Assembly (NCBI GenBank): GCA_965197375.1
Contig: CBDAMZ010000007.1
Coordinates: 235,863 to 299,862 of the forward strand
Length of the DNA stretch: 64,000 bases
DNA from: CBDAMZ01 sp965197375
GTDB lineage: Bacteria; Acidobacteriota; Vicinamibacteria; Vicinamibacterales; UBA8438
Direction: 5' to 3'
Shown in pieces: positions 46,066 through 55,003 of this stretch. The translations under genes and the position numbers were made by a program. Within the stretch, counting starts at the first letter, position 1, and each line of letters begins with the position of its first letter. The notes below the pieces were generated by a model, which had not been told where the DNA came from, ran no database searches, and worked only from the letters and a program-made list of their open reading frames with translations.

Positions 46066-46290
46066 TCAGCGTAGCACACCGAACCGCCGTGGCATGCCCT
46101 TGGTCCGCCGCCAACCGGTACCACCGCACCGCTTCTTCGTAGTCCTTAACTTAACGCCTCGGCCGTTGGCGTGCATCCACCCGGGGTTGTACTGCGCAAG
46201 GGCGTGTTCCTGATCTGCGGCTAACCAGTACCACCGCGCCGCTTTCATTTCATCCTTCTCAACGCCTCGGCTGTTGAAGAACACGCACGA
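46066..46290 (-). pseudogene. Sel1-repeat protein fragment
   Basis: On the minus strand Sel1-like repeats are visible in two frames: NSRGVEKDEMKAARWYWLAADQEHALAQYNPGW and ANGRGV from 46284, then RWYRLAADQGHATAV in another frame near 46090-46129. These match the Sel1 consensus A-x-Y-N-L-G-x-M-Y-x-x-G-R-G-V...A-x-x-W-Y-x-x-A-A. A frameshift and lack of a proper 5' and 3' end mark it as a remnant, now upstream of the TPR gene. Confidence 0.65.
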
Positions 46291-46370
46291 ATTACATCGA
46301 TTGCATCACGAGGCTGTTAGACAGCCGGAGGTAGGCACCCACAGCAATCAGGAAGGAGAAGCTAACGCTC

Positions 46371-46379
46371 TGCTACACT
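46371..46379 (+). promoter_or_regulatory. Extended -10 element of tRNA-Arg
   Basis: TGCTACACT ends 17 bp before the mature 5' end of tRNA-Arg, a normal distance for a tRNA promoter. No clear -35 was seen. Confidence 0.45.
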
Positions 46380-46396
46380 GACGTTTAGACCAATGA

Positions 46397-46473
46397 GCGC
46401 GTGTAGCTCAGTTGGATAGAGCGACGGCCTCCTAAGCCGTAGGCCGCAGGTTCGAATCCTGCCACGCGCGCCA
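46397..46473 (+). tRNA. tRNA-Arg (anticodon CCT)
   Basis: A 77-nt cloverleaf with encoded CCA. The acceptor GCGCGTG pairs with CACGCGC, the D arm is GCTCAGTTGGATAGAGC, the anticodon stem ACGGC/GCCGT holds loop CTCCTAA, and the T arm is AGGTTCGAATCCT. The anticodon is CCT, reading AGG. A T8 run (46474-46481) follows at once and can act as a terminator. Confidence 0.96.
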
Positions 46474-46612
46474 TTTTTTTTAGGAAAAACGCCCAGTTCT
46501 GGAACTGCTGGATAAATCGCGCGCCGGGGTAGCACACTTACAACACCCGCGCCGGTCACGCGCGCCACACTCGGTCGCTCGTTTCAGGCGTTCCCCTGCT
46601 ATAGCTCCCGGT

Positions 46613-48055
46613 TTACCAGTCGTCGGTGGCACTGCCAGACCCGATATCGCGGTTGGCGTAGTGATGCCAGCTAAACGTCTCCTTGACTGCCATGGCTAGA
46701 TCGAACCCGTACTGGACGACTTCCGGGAGCGACAAGTTGAATTCAGCTGGAAGTATGGCATGGCCCTCAAATTCTTCGTTCCATGATCCGACGATGTAGA
46801 TGGGCGCGGGTAACTGAGTGCTTCCGAGGGCGCTACTCCAATGCCTGAAGATATATTTTTCGAGATGGAGCTCACTGAGCTCCTTCATAAAATCGGCATA
46901 TTCGCGGCGACCGATCTGGAGCGTTGGCAGCCCGGGTTTGGCAAAGCCTGGTGAGAGGTTCGGGATAATCAATACCCGTGATCCTGTGAAGGCGTTTCCC
47001 ACTTGGCCTACCGTGCTGTAGGCCCTGGTGAGCACGTTGCGCTGGTTTTGTATGTAGGGCTCTGTGATCGGCAGCGTTGCTTGGATGCCAGGTTTCAGGT
47101 TTGAGGCGTGATGGTAAACATAGATCGCGTCGAAATTGGCCATTCGGAAGAGGCGGTCGATCCCCAAGCCGCCCTTGGTCGAGAGGACGAATTCTTCGCC
47201 TACTAGATAGGGGTACTCGCCATAGATGTCTTGGAAAATCTGCCGTACATCTCGCACGAGATTTCTGATGGCACCGCGCTGTCGAAAACTGCCATGGAAG
47301 AGCCCCCACGTATGGGTGCCGAAGCTGAACACGACGGGCCGGCCGTCGAGGGTAAAAACCCGCGCCGGAGATTCGTTCCTGACTTCCAGGAAGAAACGTG
47401 CCATTTCCTCAAAGTCTTTTCGGAAGAAGGATTCGACAGGCTGCGAAAGAAAATCTATACGGCTGCCTGACATCGGTAGCGCGATCGTGCTCTCGTAAAG
47501 CAAGGCCACGTATCGTGTGCTAGCGTTTAGTGCTTTCAGATATCCCTTCCGGTAGTTGTTAAGGAGGTCGTAGTTTGCCCGTCTTGGAATCCAGCTTAGT
47601 GCGTCGACCGTAACGCCACATTCGTTTTTGAGGTCGTTAAAGAGAGTTTCGATTTCCGGATCGTACGAGACATAATCACCGCCCTTAAACCGAATGGTTT
47701 GCGATCCAGGCGGGCGTTTGAGCAGATTGTACCAGCCGTAGTGCCACGCGATGGTGATCGGGCGGGCGATCGGGAATGCCGATTGGGTTCCATGGGTATT
47801 GATCGAATGCGCTACAGAGTCAAGGACGTCATCAAAGCCTCGGTGCGAGAATAGAGCGGTCTCTACAAGCTGTTGGTCGCTTGGTCCAAGTCGGCCATCC
47901 CCGTCGGTGTCGGCGAGATAGGGCGGGAGCAGCACAGGCTGCTCCTGCGTGCCGAGTGATTGACCCGCGATACGCGTGCCCAGTCCGGCCGCCGCCGCCG
48001 CGCCGGCTCTAAGCAAGCATCGTCGAGATTTTCGCGTAGCGCCGTTTGGCGTCAT
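46613..48055 (-). CDS. Tat-exported glycoside-hydrolase-like (GH99/WbsX-like) protein with EF-hand/dockerin-type motif
   Basis: A 480-residue protein. It starts MTPNGATRKSRRCLLRAGAA, a twin-arginine-like signal. Residues about 40-65 hold a calcium-loop DTDGDGRLGPSDQ like a dockerin half-repeat. The main domain has ITIAWHYGWYNLLKRPPG, YDPEIETLFNDLKNECGVTVDALSWI and, near the end, YIVGSWNEEFEGHAILP, which resembles the SWNE.EGH end of GH99-like/WbsX proteins (alpha-mannan or polysaccharide active). The assignment rests on these motifs and is moderate. An alternative upstream start at 48169 would precede the signal. Confidence 0.6.
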   Translation of the reverse strand: MTPNGATRKSRRCLLRAGAAAAAGLGTRIAGQSLGTQEQPVLLPPYLADTDGDGRLGPSDQQLVETALFSHRGFDDVLDSVAHSINTHGTQSAFPIARPITIAWHYGWYNLLKRPPGSQTIRFKGGDYVSYDPEIETLFNDLKNECGVTVDALSWIPRRANYDLLNNYRKGYLKALNASTRYVALLYESTIALPMSGSRIDFLSQPVESFFRKDFEEMARFFLEVRNESPARVFTLDGRPVVFSFGTHTWGLFHGSFRQRGAIRNLVRDVRQIFQDIYGEYPYLVGEEFVLSTKGGLGIDRLFRMANFDAIYVYHHASNLKPGIQATLPITEPYIQNQRNVLTRAYSTVGQVGNAFTGSRVLIIPNLSPGFAKPGLPTLQIGRREYADFMKELSELHLEKYIFRHWSSALGSTQLPAPIYIVGSWNEEFEGHAILPAEFNLSLPEVVQYGFDLAMAVKETFSWHHYANRDIGSGSATDDW

Positions 48056-48152
48056 GTCCGTTTGTTTAATGAGTGAATTGAAGGGACAGCCTAGCACAAC
48101 GGACTCGCGCGCAGAAACACTCCAATCTACACATGTTCGCCCTTCTATTTTT

Positions 48153-48161
48153 TGATACACT
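48153..48161 (+). promoter_or_regulatory. Extended -10 element before the TPR membrane protein
   Basis: TGATACACT ends 13 bases before ATG 48175, implying a leader of about six bases. Same motif class as at 35617, 40995 and 46371. Confidence 0.45.
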
Positions 48162-48174
48162 GCTGTCACGAACT

Positions 48175-48918
48175 ATGAAGCGGATCGAGCGGCGTCACCT
48201 CAAGGAGAACCCGCTTGCCGTCGCACTCACAAGTACTCAGGAGGTATGGCGTGAGCATCGCGGCGCCGTGGTCGTTGCGGGCGTTGTGCTCGTTGGATGT
48301 CTTTTAGTGACGGGCGTTTACTTCGGGTGGCAGCAGCGGCAGCTTGGGCGCGCGAGTGAGTTGTTTGCTGAAGCGATGGCGGTCGTGGACGCCGCTGCGG
48401 TACCGCCGCCCACGGAGTCCGTGCTAGGCGAAGACGCGATAGAGCCGCCGCCGCTCGAAGAAGCAGTTCCGAAGCTACTGGCGGCCGCCGATGCCTATCC
48501 CGCCTCGCCTCAGGGCATTGCGGCGCGATACCAAGCGGCGGGAGTGTTGGTGAGGGCAGGTCGCCGGGCGGAAGCGGACGAGCAGTATCAGCGAGTCATC
48601 GACTTAGCCGGTGAGCAGATCTACGGCCGAATGGCACGTCTGGGGTTGGCGGAAACTTATGTTCTCGCGGGCGCCTATCAGGAGGCGATTGAACTTTTTG
48701 AGCACGCGAGCGCGTCAGCAGACTCCGATCTACCGGTCGATGGCGTGCTGATGCGACTCGGTCGGGCGTATCGGCTGGCGGGGAGGCTGACCGATGCGCT
48801 CGCCACGTTCACGCGTATCGTCGAGGAGTTTCCTGCCTCGTTCTATTTCCAGGAGGCGGAGCGCGAGGTTGAAGCCCTCCGGATCAACTCCGGGAACGGC
48901 CCATCCCCCGGTCTGTAA
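48175..48918 (+). CDS. Membrane-anchored TPR protein, YfgM/TPR_21-like
   Basis: A 247-residue protein. MKRIERRHLKENPLAVALTSTQEVWREHRG precedes one transmembrane helix (AVVVAGVVLVGCLLVTGVYF), typical of YfgM-like proteins. The periplasmic part has TPR units (YQAAGVLVRAGRRAEADEQYQRVI, GLAETYVLAGAYQEAIELFEHA, LGRAYRLAGRLTDALATFTRIVEEFP). Relatives act in periplasmic chaperoning or envelope assembly. It is followed after 38 bp by aguB. Confidence 0.8.
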   Translation: MKRIERRHLKENPLAVALTSTQEVWREHRGAVVVAGVVLVGCLLVTGVYFGWQQRQLGRASELFAEAMAVVDAAAVPPPTESVLGEDAIEPPPLEEAVPKLLAAADAYPASPQGIAARYQAAGVLVRAGRRAEADEQYQRVIDLAGEQIYGRMARLGLAETYVLAGAYQEAIELFEHASASADSDLPVDGVLMRLGRAYRLAGRLTDALATFTRIVEEFPASFYFQEAEREVEALRINSGNGPSPGL

Positions 48919-48956
48919 TCTCGGGTGTCGCACTCTCGGATCCCGTTGGGACATCA

Positions 48957-49890
48957 ATGATCGACACGCTGGTGCCGACGGCTAGCGAGTTCACGGTGGG
49001 GTTGGTGCAGATGTCCTGCGTCGAGGATCCAGAAAAAAAACCGTCAAGCAGGAGCCAACGGCGTTCGCACAGCCGCCAAGCAGGGCGCCCACATTATATG
49101 TCTCCCAGAGCTCTTTGCATCGCGATATTTCGCGCAGACGGAGGATACGCGGCACTTCGATCTGGCTGAGGAGATTCCTGGTCCCTCAACCGAGCGCTAC
49201 GCCGGGCTGGCAGCGGAGCTCGGGGTGGTCATTGTTGTCCCAATTTTTGAACGGCGGGCGGCCGGCCTTTATCACAATTCGGCCGTCGTTATCGACGTGA
49301 ACGGTGACTTGCTGGGTGTGTATCGGAAAATGCACATCCCGGATGATCCTCAGTACTTCGAGAAGTTCTACTTCACGCCAGGTGATTTAGGGTATCGCGT
49401 TTTCACCACCCGGTCCGCGCGGATCGGGGTGCTTATCTGCTGGGACCAGTGGTATCCGGAGGCGGCTAGACTTGCGGCATTACAAGGGGCGGAAGTAATC
49501 TTCTACCCAAGCGCGATCGGATGGTTGCCGAGCGAGCGCGAGACCATTGGGCTGGCGCAGCATGACGCATGGCGAACAGTTCAGCGTAGCCACGCGATTG
49601 CCAACGGCGTGTACGTTGCCACAGTGAACCGCGTCGGGCTCGAGGGCTCACCTGACAGTGGGTTGAACTTTTGGGGGCAGTCCTTTGTGTGTGATCCGCA
49701 AGGCCGGATGCTCGCTGAGGCGTCACACAACGCGGAGGAGGTCGTCGTGGTTCGTTGTAGCAGTGCTGTGCTGGAGGAGCAACGACGTGGCTGGCCCTTT
49801 CTCCGGGATCGCCGGATCGACACCTATGCGTCCATTACGAAACGCTTTCTCGACCTGTCCGCAGTGACAAGCGATCCGGCCGAGCGATGA
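48957..49890 (+). pseudogene. aguB: N-carbamoylputrescine amidase (nitrilase family), frameshifted at an A8 tract
   Basis: Starts at ATG 48957 with FTVGLVQMSCVEDPEK in frame 3. After the A8 run at 49033-49040 the protein continues in frame 1: NRQAGANGVRTAAKQGAHIICLPELFAS, YRKMHIPDDPQYFEKFYF and VLICWDQWYPEAARLAALQGAEVIFYP. The catalytic Glu-Lys-Cys are all present (PELF, RKMH, ICWDQWYPE). A7 would restore the frame. Either a one-base insertion, an assembly error, or a slippery tract where a minority of product is made. Hydrolyses N-carbamoylputrescine to putrescine. The aguA ATG overlaps its stop. Confidence 0.85.
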
Positions 49891-51022
49891 CCCGTCGAGC
49901 GAGCGCGTCTTCGCACAGCCGGTCCAGACGCTCGCCAATGCCAACGCCAACGGCACAAGGGTTTCGGATGCCGGCGGAGTGGGAGCCTCATCGAGTGACT
50001 TGGCTCGTGTGGCCTCACAACCCTGCGGACTGGGAAATCAAGACGGCCGAAATCGACTGGTGCTACGTTGAAATCATCCGGCACCTTGTCGCTGGCGAAG
50101 GCGTAGCCCTTGTGTGTCAACACGCGGCGATCGAGCAACGGGCGCGGAAGCGACTCCGTCAAGGCGGCGTTGACCCTACCGCGATCGAGTGGCACTGCAT
50201 TCAGACTAATCGTTCGTGGATTCGCGATGCCGGGCCGATCTTCGTGGTCCGACCGGCTGGTCGGGGAGGGCGCCGAAAGATGGCCTTGACCGACTGGGGC
50301 TTCAACGGGTGGGCCCGCTACCGCGCTTGGCAGCGGGATAAACGCGATTCCGGCCAAGCTGGCTCGGAGACTCGGCATGCAGCGGTTTAAAGGCGGTGCT
50401 AGGCGCCGGCGGCCGTCGCGCGGTCGTACTCGAGGGTGGGAGTATTGACGTCAATGGTGAGGGCTTGTTGCTGACCACGGAAGAATGCCTTTTGAGTCCT
50501 ATCCAGGCACGCAATCCCGGAATGACCCGGGCAGAAATCGAGCACGTAATGTGTGATTATCTCGGTGTGCGGAAGGTACTGTGGCTGGCTGGTGGAATTA
50601 CAGGGGACGACACGCATGGGCATGTGGACGACGTGGCGCGTTTCGTTTCGACCGACACCGTGGTCGCGGCTGAAGAGCCTGATCCGCATGATGCCGATCA
50701 TGTTCCACTAGCCGAGAATCTCGCGAGGCTCCGCACGATGCGAGACTTCAACGGTCAGTCTCTGAGGGTCGTGCCACTACCAATGCCACGCCCGTTATAT
50801 TTTGAGGGCGACCGCCTTCCCGCCAGCTACTTGAATTTTTATATTGCCAACCGCTGCGTGCTCGTGCCGACCTTTAATGATCCCCACGATCGGGTCGCTC
50901 TGTCCCGCCTTGCCAAGTTGTTCCCAGACCGTGATGTGGTCGGCATCCACGCAGGTGATTTAGTCCTTGGCCTGGGAACGATCCACTGCCTGACGCAACA
51001 AGAGCCGCTCAGTGATACCTAG
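49887..51022 (+). pseudogene. aguA: Agmatine deiminase, two frameshifts
   Basis: Frame 3 from ATG 49887: RMPAEWEPHRVTWLVWPHNPADWE, QTNRSWIRDAGPIFVV and LTDWGFNGWARYRAWQRD. Then IPAKLARRLGMQRF in frame 1 from about 50345, and VLGAGGRRAVVLEGGSIDVNGEGLLLTTEECLL, GDDTHGHVDDVARFV and LGTIHCLTQQEP in frame 2 from about 50393 to the stop. All catalytic parts (Asp, His, Cys) are preserved in sequence but spread over three frames, each change +1. Converts agmatine to N-carbamoylputrescine, the step before aguB. Confidence 0.88.
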
Positions 51023-51120
51023 GGATGTCTCAGCGCATTCGGAAGGGCGGCGTACGGTGCTGGTCCACCACAGGTTGTGATCTCACATCGAGCAGCCTTG
51101 CGGGTCTAGGCTTTAGTCTG

Positions 51121-52242
51121 CTAGCAGAGCTCGGCTCGGTCTGTGTCGAAGCGATCGACGAGAAGGGGAGCGCCATCGACCACCATTGCACGCGATCCGA
51201 GTTCGAAGCGCGCGGGCTGGCGCTTCGCGAGTCGCTCGCGGCCGGTCGAAGCTAGAGCGCTGGCAAGCAATGGTAGCGCCACGGTGGCGTCGGCGTGAAC
51301 GGTGACCTGGCCCGCATCGTCGGCGAGCTTACCCCAACTTTGTGCCTCCTCGAGTGTGGAACCGGAGGCCCCACCGAAATATGGTGTATCGGTGACGATC
51401 TGCAGTGCGTACCGATGACCGCCGATCCCCGGACGATAGAACTCGGCCTGCACGCTGGCCTGGTTGATAAAGTTCTTCGGTGTCCCACCGCCTAGAACGA
51501 CTGATGCAGTCTGGTGGCGGCGGATGACGAGGTTGGCCGACTCGATGATGTCGCCAATCACGTCTACGCACCCCAGCTTTGGATGCCGCTGACGGGCTTG
51601 TGCCAGGCCCATCCCAATCGAGGAATCGGCGATGGCGGGACAGAAAATTGGGACGTTGGCACGGTAGGCGGCGGTCAAGATTCCGTTCTGGCCCGTCTCC
51701 CGCCAGAGATGGCCGCCTAGTTGGTACAGGAATTCGCGCGTCGTATACGGCCGCTTCTCAAGCTCCGCGACGAAACTCGCAATCCAGCTGTCATTCTCGA
51801 TAAATTCGTCTTCGTCAACGAACGTATCGTAGACGCGATCGATGTGCGCTGCATGCAAGGCACGGTCATCGGCCTTATGGGAACCGATGAAGTGCCGGCG
51901 CCCCCTGGTCTCGTGAAGGTCGTGGTACAGATTGGCGCCTGTGGACACAAGGCAGTCGACCGAGCGGCTCGTTACCAGCTGCGCGAGGATCAGTCTGAGT
52001 CCACCAGCGCTGAGCGCGCCTGCCGCACCAAGAAAGATCAGCACGTCGTTGCCGAGCATTTTCTGCCACACGCGGTGAGCCGTCGCGAGGTTTCGCCCCT
52101 GGAATGAGATCCGTTCCATACGGCGCAGAATTTCGTCGGCCGACAAACTCGGATCCGCTTCGAACGGTTCGATCGGGACGTCACAAAAATCCGATTTATG
52201 CTTCTTCGGCTTTGTCATTAATCCACGGTCCTCGTTAATCAT
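51121..52242 (-). CDS. Deoxyhypusine synthase-like protein (putative homospermidine synthase)
   Basis: A 373-residue NAD-dependent enzyme of the DHS family: FLGAAGALSAGGLRLILAQLV, CLVSTGANLYHDLHETRG, IFCPAIADSSIGMG, and SVVLGGGTPKNFINQ with the lysine that carries the butylamine group. Bacteria lack eIF5A, and DHS-like proteins there make homospermidine from putrescine and/or spermidine. The start is ATG 52242, overlapping the mutS stop by 8 bp, or ATG 52218 which removes eight residues. It is convergent with aguA. It remains intact although the adjacent putrescine pathway is broken. Confidence 0.88.
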   Translation of the reverse strand: MINEDRGLMTKPKKHKSDFCDVPIEPFEADPSLSADEILRRMERISFQGRNLATAHRVWQKMLGNDVLIFLGAAGALSAGGLRLILAQLVTSRSVDCLVSTGANLYHDLHETRGRRHFIGSHKADDRALHAAHIDRVYDTFVDEDEFIENDSWIASFVAELEKRPYTTREFLYQLGGHLWRETGQNGILTAAYRANVPIFCPAIADSSIGMGLAQARQRHPKLGCVDVIGDIIESANLVIRRHQTASVVLGGGTPKNFINQASVQAEFYRPGIGGHRYALQIVTDTPYFGGASGSTLEEAQSWGKLADDAGQVTVHADATVALPLLASALASTGRERLAKRQPARFELGSRAMVVDGAPLLVDRFDTDRAELC

Positions 52243-54940
52243 TTAGGTCGTGTTTTAGCTCGGTGAGCAGCGATAGCGCATCGAGGGGTGTCAGCCGTTC
52301 GACATCGACTTCACGGAGCCGTTCCGCGATTCGATTCTGATTCGCCGGTAGTACTTGGAATAGCCCCAACTGCGCCTTTTGCTTCGAAGGCTGTCCACTG
52401 AATGACGGGCGTCCCCCACGTGATAGCTCGTCTCGCTCGAGACCGGCAAGGATAGTTTTAGCACGGGTCACGGTTTCCGACGGCAGGCCGGCCAAACGAG
52501 CAACCTGGATACCGTAACTCCGATCTGACCGTCCTGGCTCGACCTTCCGAAAGAAGACGATGTCGTCGTTCCACTCCCGCGCAGCGACGTGGTAGTTCAC
52601 AACGCCTGCCAGCGTATCGGCTAGATCCGTGAGCTCATGGTAGTGCGTTGCGAACAGAGTCTTTGGCTGCGCACGCTGGTTCGTCGCCAGATGCTCGGCG
52701 ACTGCCCAGGCAATGCTCAGACCATCGAAAGTCGACGTGCCACGCCCGATTTCGTCTAGGAGTACGAGACTACGCGAGGTGGCAGTGTGGAGGATTTTTG
52801 CAGTCTCCTGCATCTCGAGCAGGAACGTGGACTGGCCGCGGGCGATATTGTCTGAGGCGCCAACCCTCGCGAAGATGCGGTCGACGACTGAGATCGTCGC
52901 CTTTGCGGCCGGCACGAACGAACCCGTCTGCGCCATGAGCACGATGAGGGCGGTCTGGCGGAGATAGGTGGACTTGCCACCCATATTTGGTCCCGTCAGG
53001 ATCACAAGCTGGTGAGTTGTGCCGTTCATGAGCACGTCGTTCGGTACGAACGCGTTTTGGTGGTTTCGTTCGACGACCGGGTGGCGCCCGTCGGTGATTG
53101 AGATCTCGTCTCCGTCGTTGATGTGCGGTTTGGTGTAGTTGTTGAGCACCGCCGTTTCAGCTAGGCTGGCGAGCACGTCAATTGCGGCAAGCGAACGGGC
53201 AGAATTCTGGATCTTGTCCGCCGCCGAGACTACGCGCTGGCTGACGGTCTCGAAAAGCTCCTGTTCGCGCTCGAGCGCGCGTTCGTCAGCACCGAGCACT
53301 TTCCGCTCGTACTCTTTCAGGGCCGGTGTAACGAATCGCTCTCCGCTGGTAATGGTCTGCCTGCGGTGATAGTCGTCCGGTACGGCGTGGAGGTTAGCTT
53401 TTGACACCTCGATGTAGTACCCGAACACCCGGTTGTAGCGGACTTTCAGCGAGCCGATGCCGGTACGTGTGCGTTCGGCTGCCTCCATGCTGGCGATCGC
53501 TTGCTTGGCGTCTCGGATGATGGTGCGAAGCTCGTCCACTTCCCGATCGACGCCATCCCGAATGTAGCCACCTTCACGCGCGAGGGAGGGCGGCTCATCG
53601 ACGAAAGTTGAGACGATCGTGTCCCGAACGTTGGCGACATCGTCCAGCTCGTTCACCAGACTCCGAATGAGCGGTGCGTGGAAATCGGATAGGAGCAGGC
53701 GGACCCTCGGAATTGCAGTGACGGATAGGCCGAGAGCCATGAGGTCTCGTGGGCCCGCTGTGCCGAGCGCCACCCGTGCGAGGAGCCGTTCGAGATCGCT
53801 AACCGTCTTGAGCGTAGCCTGGAGTTTTGTACGCGTCGTGCTCTGAAACGCCAGCTCCTCTACTGCGTCCAGCCGATCCTGGATTTGCGTGGAGGCCGCT
53901 TGGGGACGGAGAAGCCACGCGCGGAGTAGTCGTCCGCCCATTGGGGTTATCGTGCGGTCGATCTCTCCGAGGAGTGACCCTGACCGGCCACCCTCGCTTC
54001 CCTCGAGGACCTCTAGGTGCTTAAACGTGGATGCGTCGATGACCATATGTTCGGCGCGCGAGAGAAACGTGACGCGGCGCAGGTGCGCGAGGTCAGCCTT
54101 CTGAGAGTCTCTGAGGTATTGTACAAGGGCACCGGCCGCCCTAATTGCCACCGGGTGGTCGGTGAGCCCGAAGCCGTCGAGCGAGACGGCACGCAGCTGG
54201 TCGGTGAGTACGCTCTCCGCCCGTTCTAGTCCGAACATCCAGTCGTCGAGCGTGGTGACTGGGATGTTTGTGGCAGCCACCTCTGGTAGTTCGCGCTGGA
54301 GATCGATGTCTGCAGAGAGGAGGATCTCACGTGGCTCGAGCGCTGGTAGTTCGTCGGCAAGTGCGGCAAGACCCTGAGGCCCGGTGTACTCCGCGGTACT
54401 AAATTCGCCGGTTGAAAAGTCGACTACCGCTGCCCCGTACGTGGTTACGTTCCGGCCTAGACTGCCTGAGGTGCCAGGTGTAGCGCGTGTGGGCTGTTGC
54501 GTTGTCGCCAGGGCGATTGCTAGGAGGAAGGCTGGCTCACGTGCCTCGAGATGGCTTGCGTCGGTGAGCGTTCCCGGTGAGACAATCCGTACGACCTCGC
54601 GCCGCACGAGGCCTTTCGCCTTCTTCGGATTCTCGACTTGTTCGCACAACGCCACGCGAAAGCCTTGCTTGACGAGCCGCGCCACGTATGTGTCGGCCGC
54701 GTGATGGGGCACGCCGCACATTGGGATTGGATTGCCGCTACTATCCTTGGAGCGGGAGGTCAACGTCAGTTCAAGGACGCGAGCCGCCGTGATCGCGTCC
54801 TCGTAGAACATCTCGTAGAAGTCTCCCATACGGAAGAATACAATCGCGTCGCGGTGCTGATGCTTGGTATCGAGGTACTGCCGCATGGCCGGTGTGGCCG
54901 TTACGTGGGTGGTGGCTGTCACCTTTGGCGAGTGAGACAT
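52235..54940 (-). CDS. mutS: DNA mismatch repair protein MutS
   Basis: A 901-residue MutS1. Mismatch-recognition motif FFRMGDFYEMFYEDA at the N-terminus, connector and lever/clamp domains, then the ATPase with Walker A GPNMGGKSTYLRQTALIV, LVLLDEIGRGTSTFDGLSIAWAVAEHL and THYHELTDL. The C-terminal tail ends in a short helical segment. Start ATG 54940. Intact, so a mutator phenotype from this gene does not explain the many indels nearby. Confidence 0.97.
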   Translation of the reverse strand: MSHSPKVTATTHVTATPAMRQYLDTKHQHRDAIVFFRMGDFYEMFYEDAITAARVLELTLTSRSKDSSGNPIPMCGVPHHAADTYVARLVKQGFRVALCEQVENPKKAKGLVRREVVRIVSPGTLTDASHLEAREPAFLLAIALATTQQPTRATPGTSGSLGRNVTTYGAAVVDFSTGEFSTAEYTGPQGLAALADELPALEPREILLSADIDLQRELPEVAATNIPVTTLDDWMFGLERAESVLTDQLRAVSLDGFGLTDHPVAIRAAGALVQYLRDSQKADLAHLRRVTFLSRAEHMVIDASTFKHLEVLEGSEGGRSGSLLGEIDRTITPMGGRLLRAWLLRPQAASTQIQDRLDAVEELAFQSTTRTKLQATLKTVSDLERLLARVALGTAGPRDLMALGLSVTAIPRVRLLLSDFHAPLIRSLVNELDDVANVRDTIVSTFVDEPPSLAREGGYIRDGVDREVDELRTIIRDAKQAIASMEAAERTRTGIGSLKVRYNRVFGYYIEVSKANLHAVPDDYHRRQTITSGERFVTPALKEYERKVLGADERALEREQELFETVSQRVVSAADKIQNSARSLAAIDVLASLAETAVLNNYTKPHINDGDEISITDGRHPVVERNHQNAFVPNDVLMNGTTHQLVILTGPNMGGKSTYLRQTALIVLMAQTGSFVPAAKATISVVDRIFARVGASDNIARGQSTFLLEMQETAKILHTATSRSLVLLDEIGRGTSTFDGLSIAWAVAEHLATNQRAQPKTLFATHYHELTDLADTLAGVVNYHVAAREWNDDIVFFRKVEPGRSDRSYGIQVARLAGLPSETVTRAKTILAGLERDELSRGGRPSFSGQPSKQKAQLGLFQVLPANQNRIAERLREVDVERLTPLDALSLLTELKHDLND

Positions 54941-55003
54941 TATGCCCGATGATAGCTTACACTGAGTAACAGCGTGCTCGGTGGAAGATGACGTGGTTTT
55001 GGT

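Noticed and set aside
46362..46568. Minus-strand ORF with GARGRIRTCGLRLRRPSLYPTELHAL over tRNA-Arg
   Set aside because: Same artefact: antisense of the tRNA-Arg(CCT) gene.
51025..51255. Plus-strand 76-residue ORF downstream of aguA
   Set aside because: More than half of it is antisense to the end of the DHS-like gene, and its sequence has no family character.
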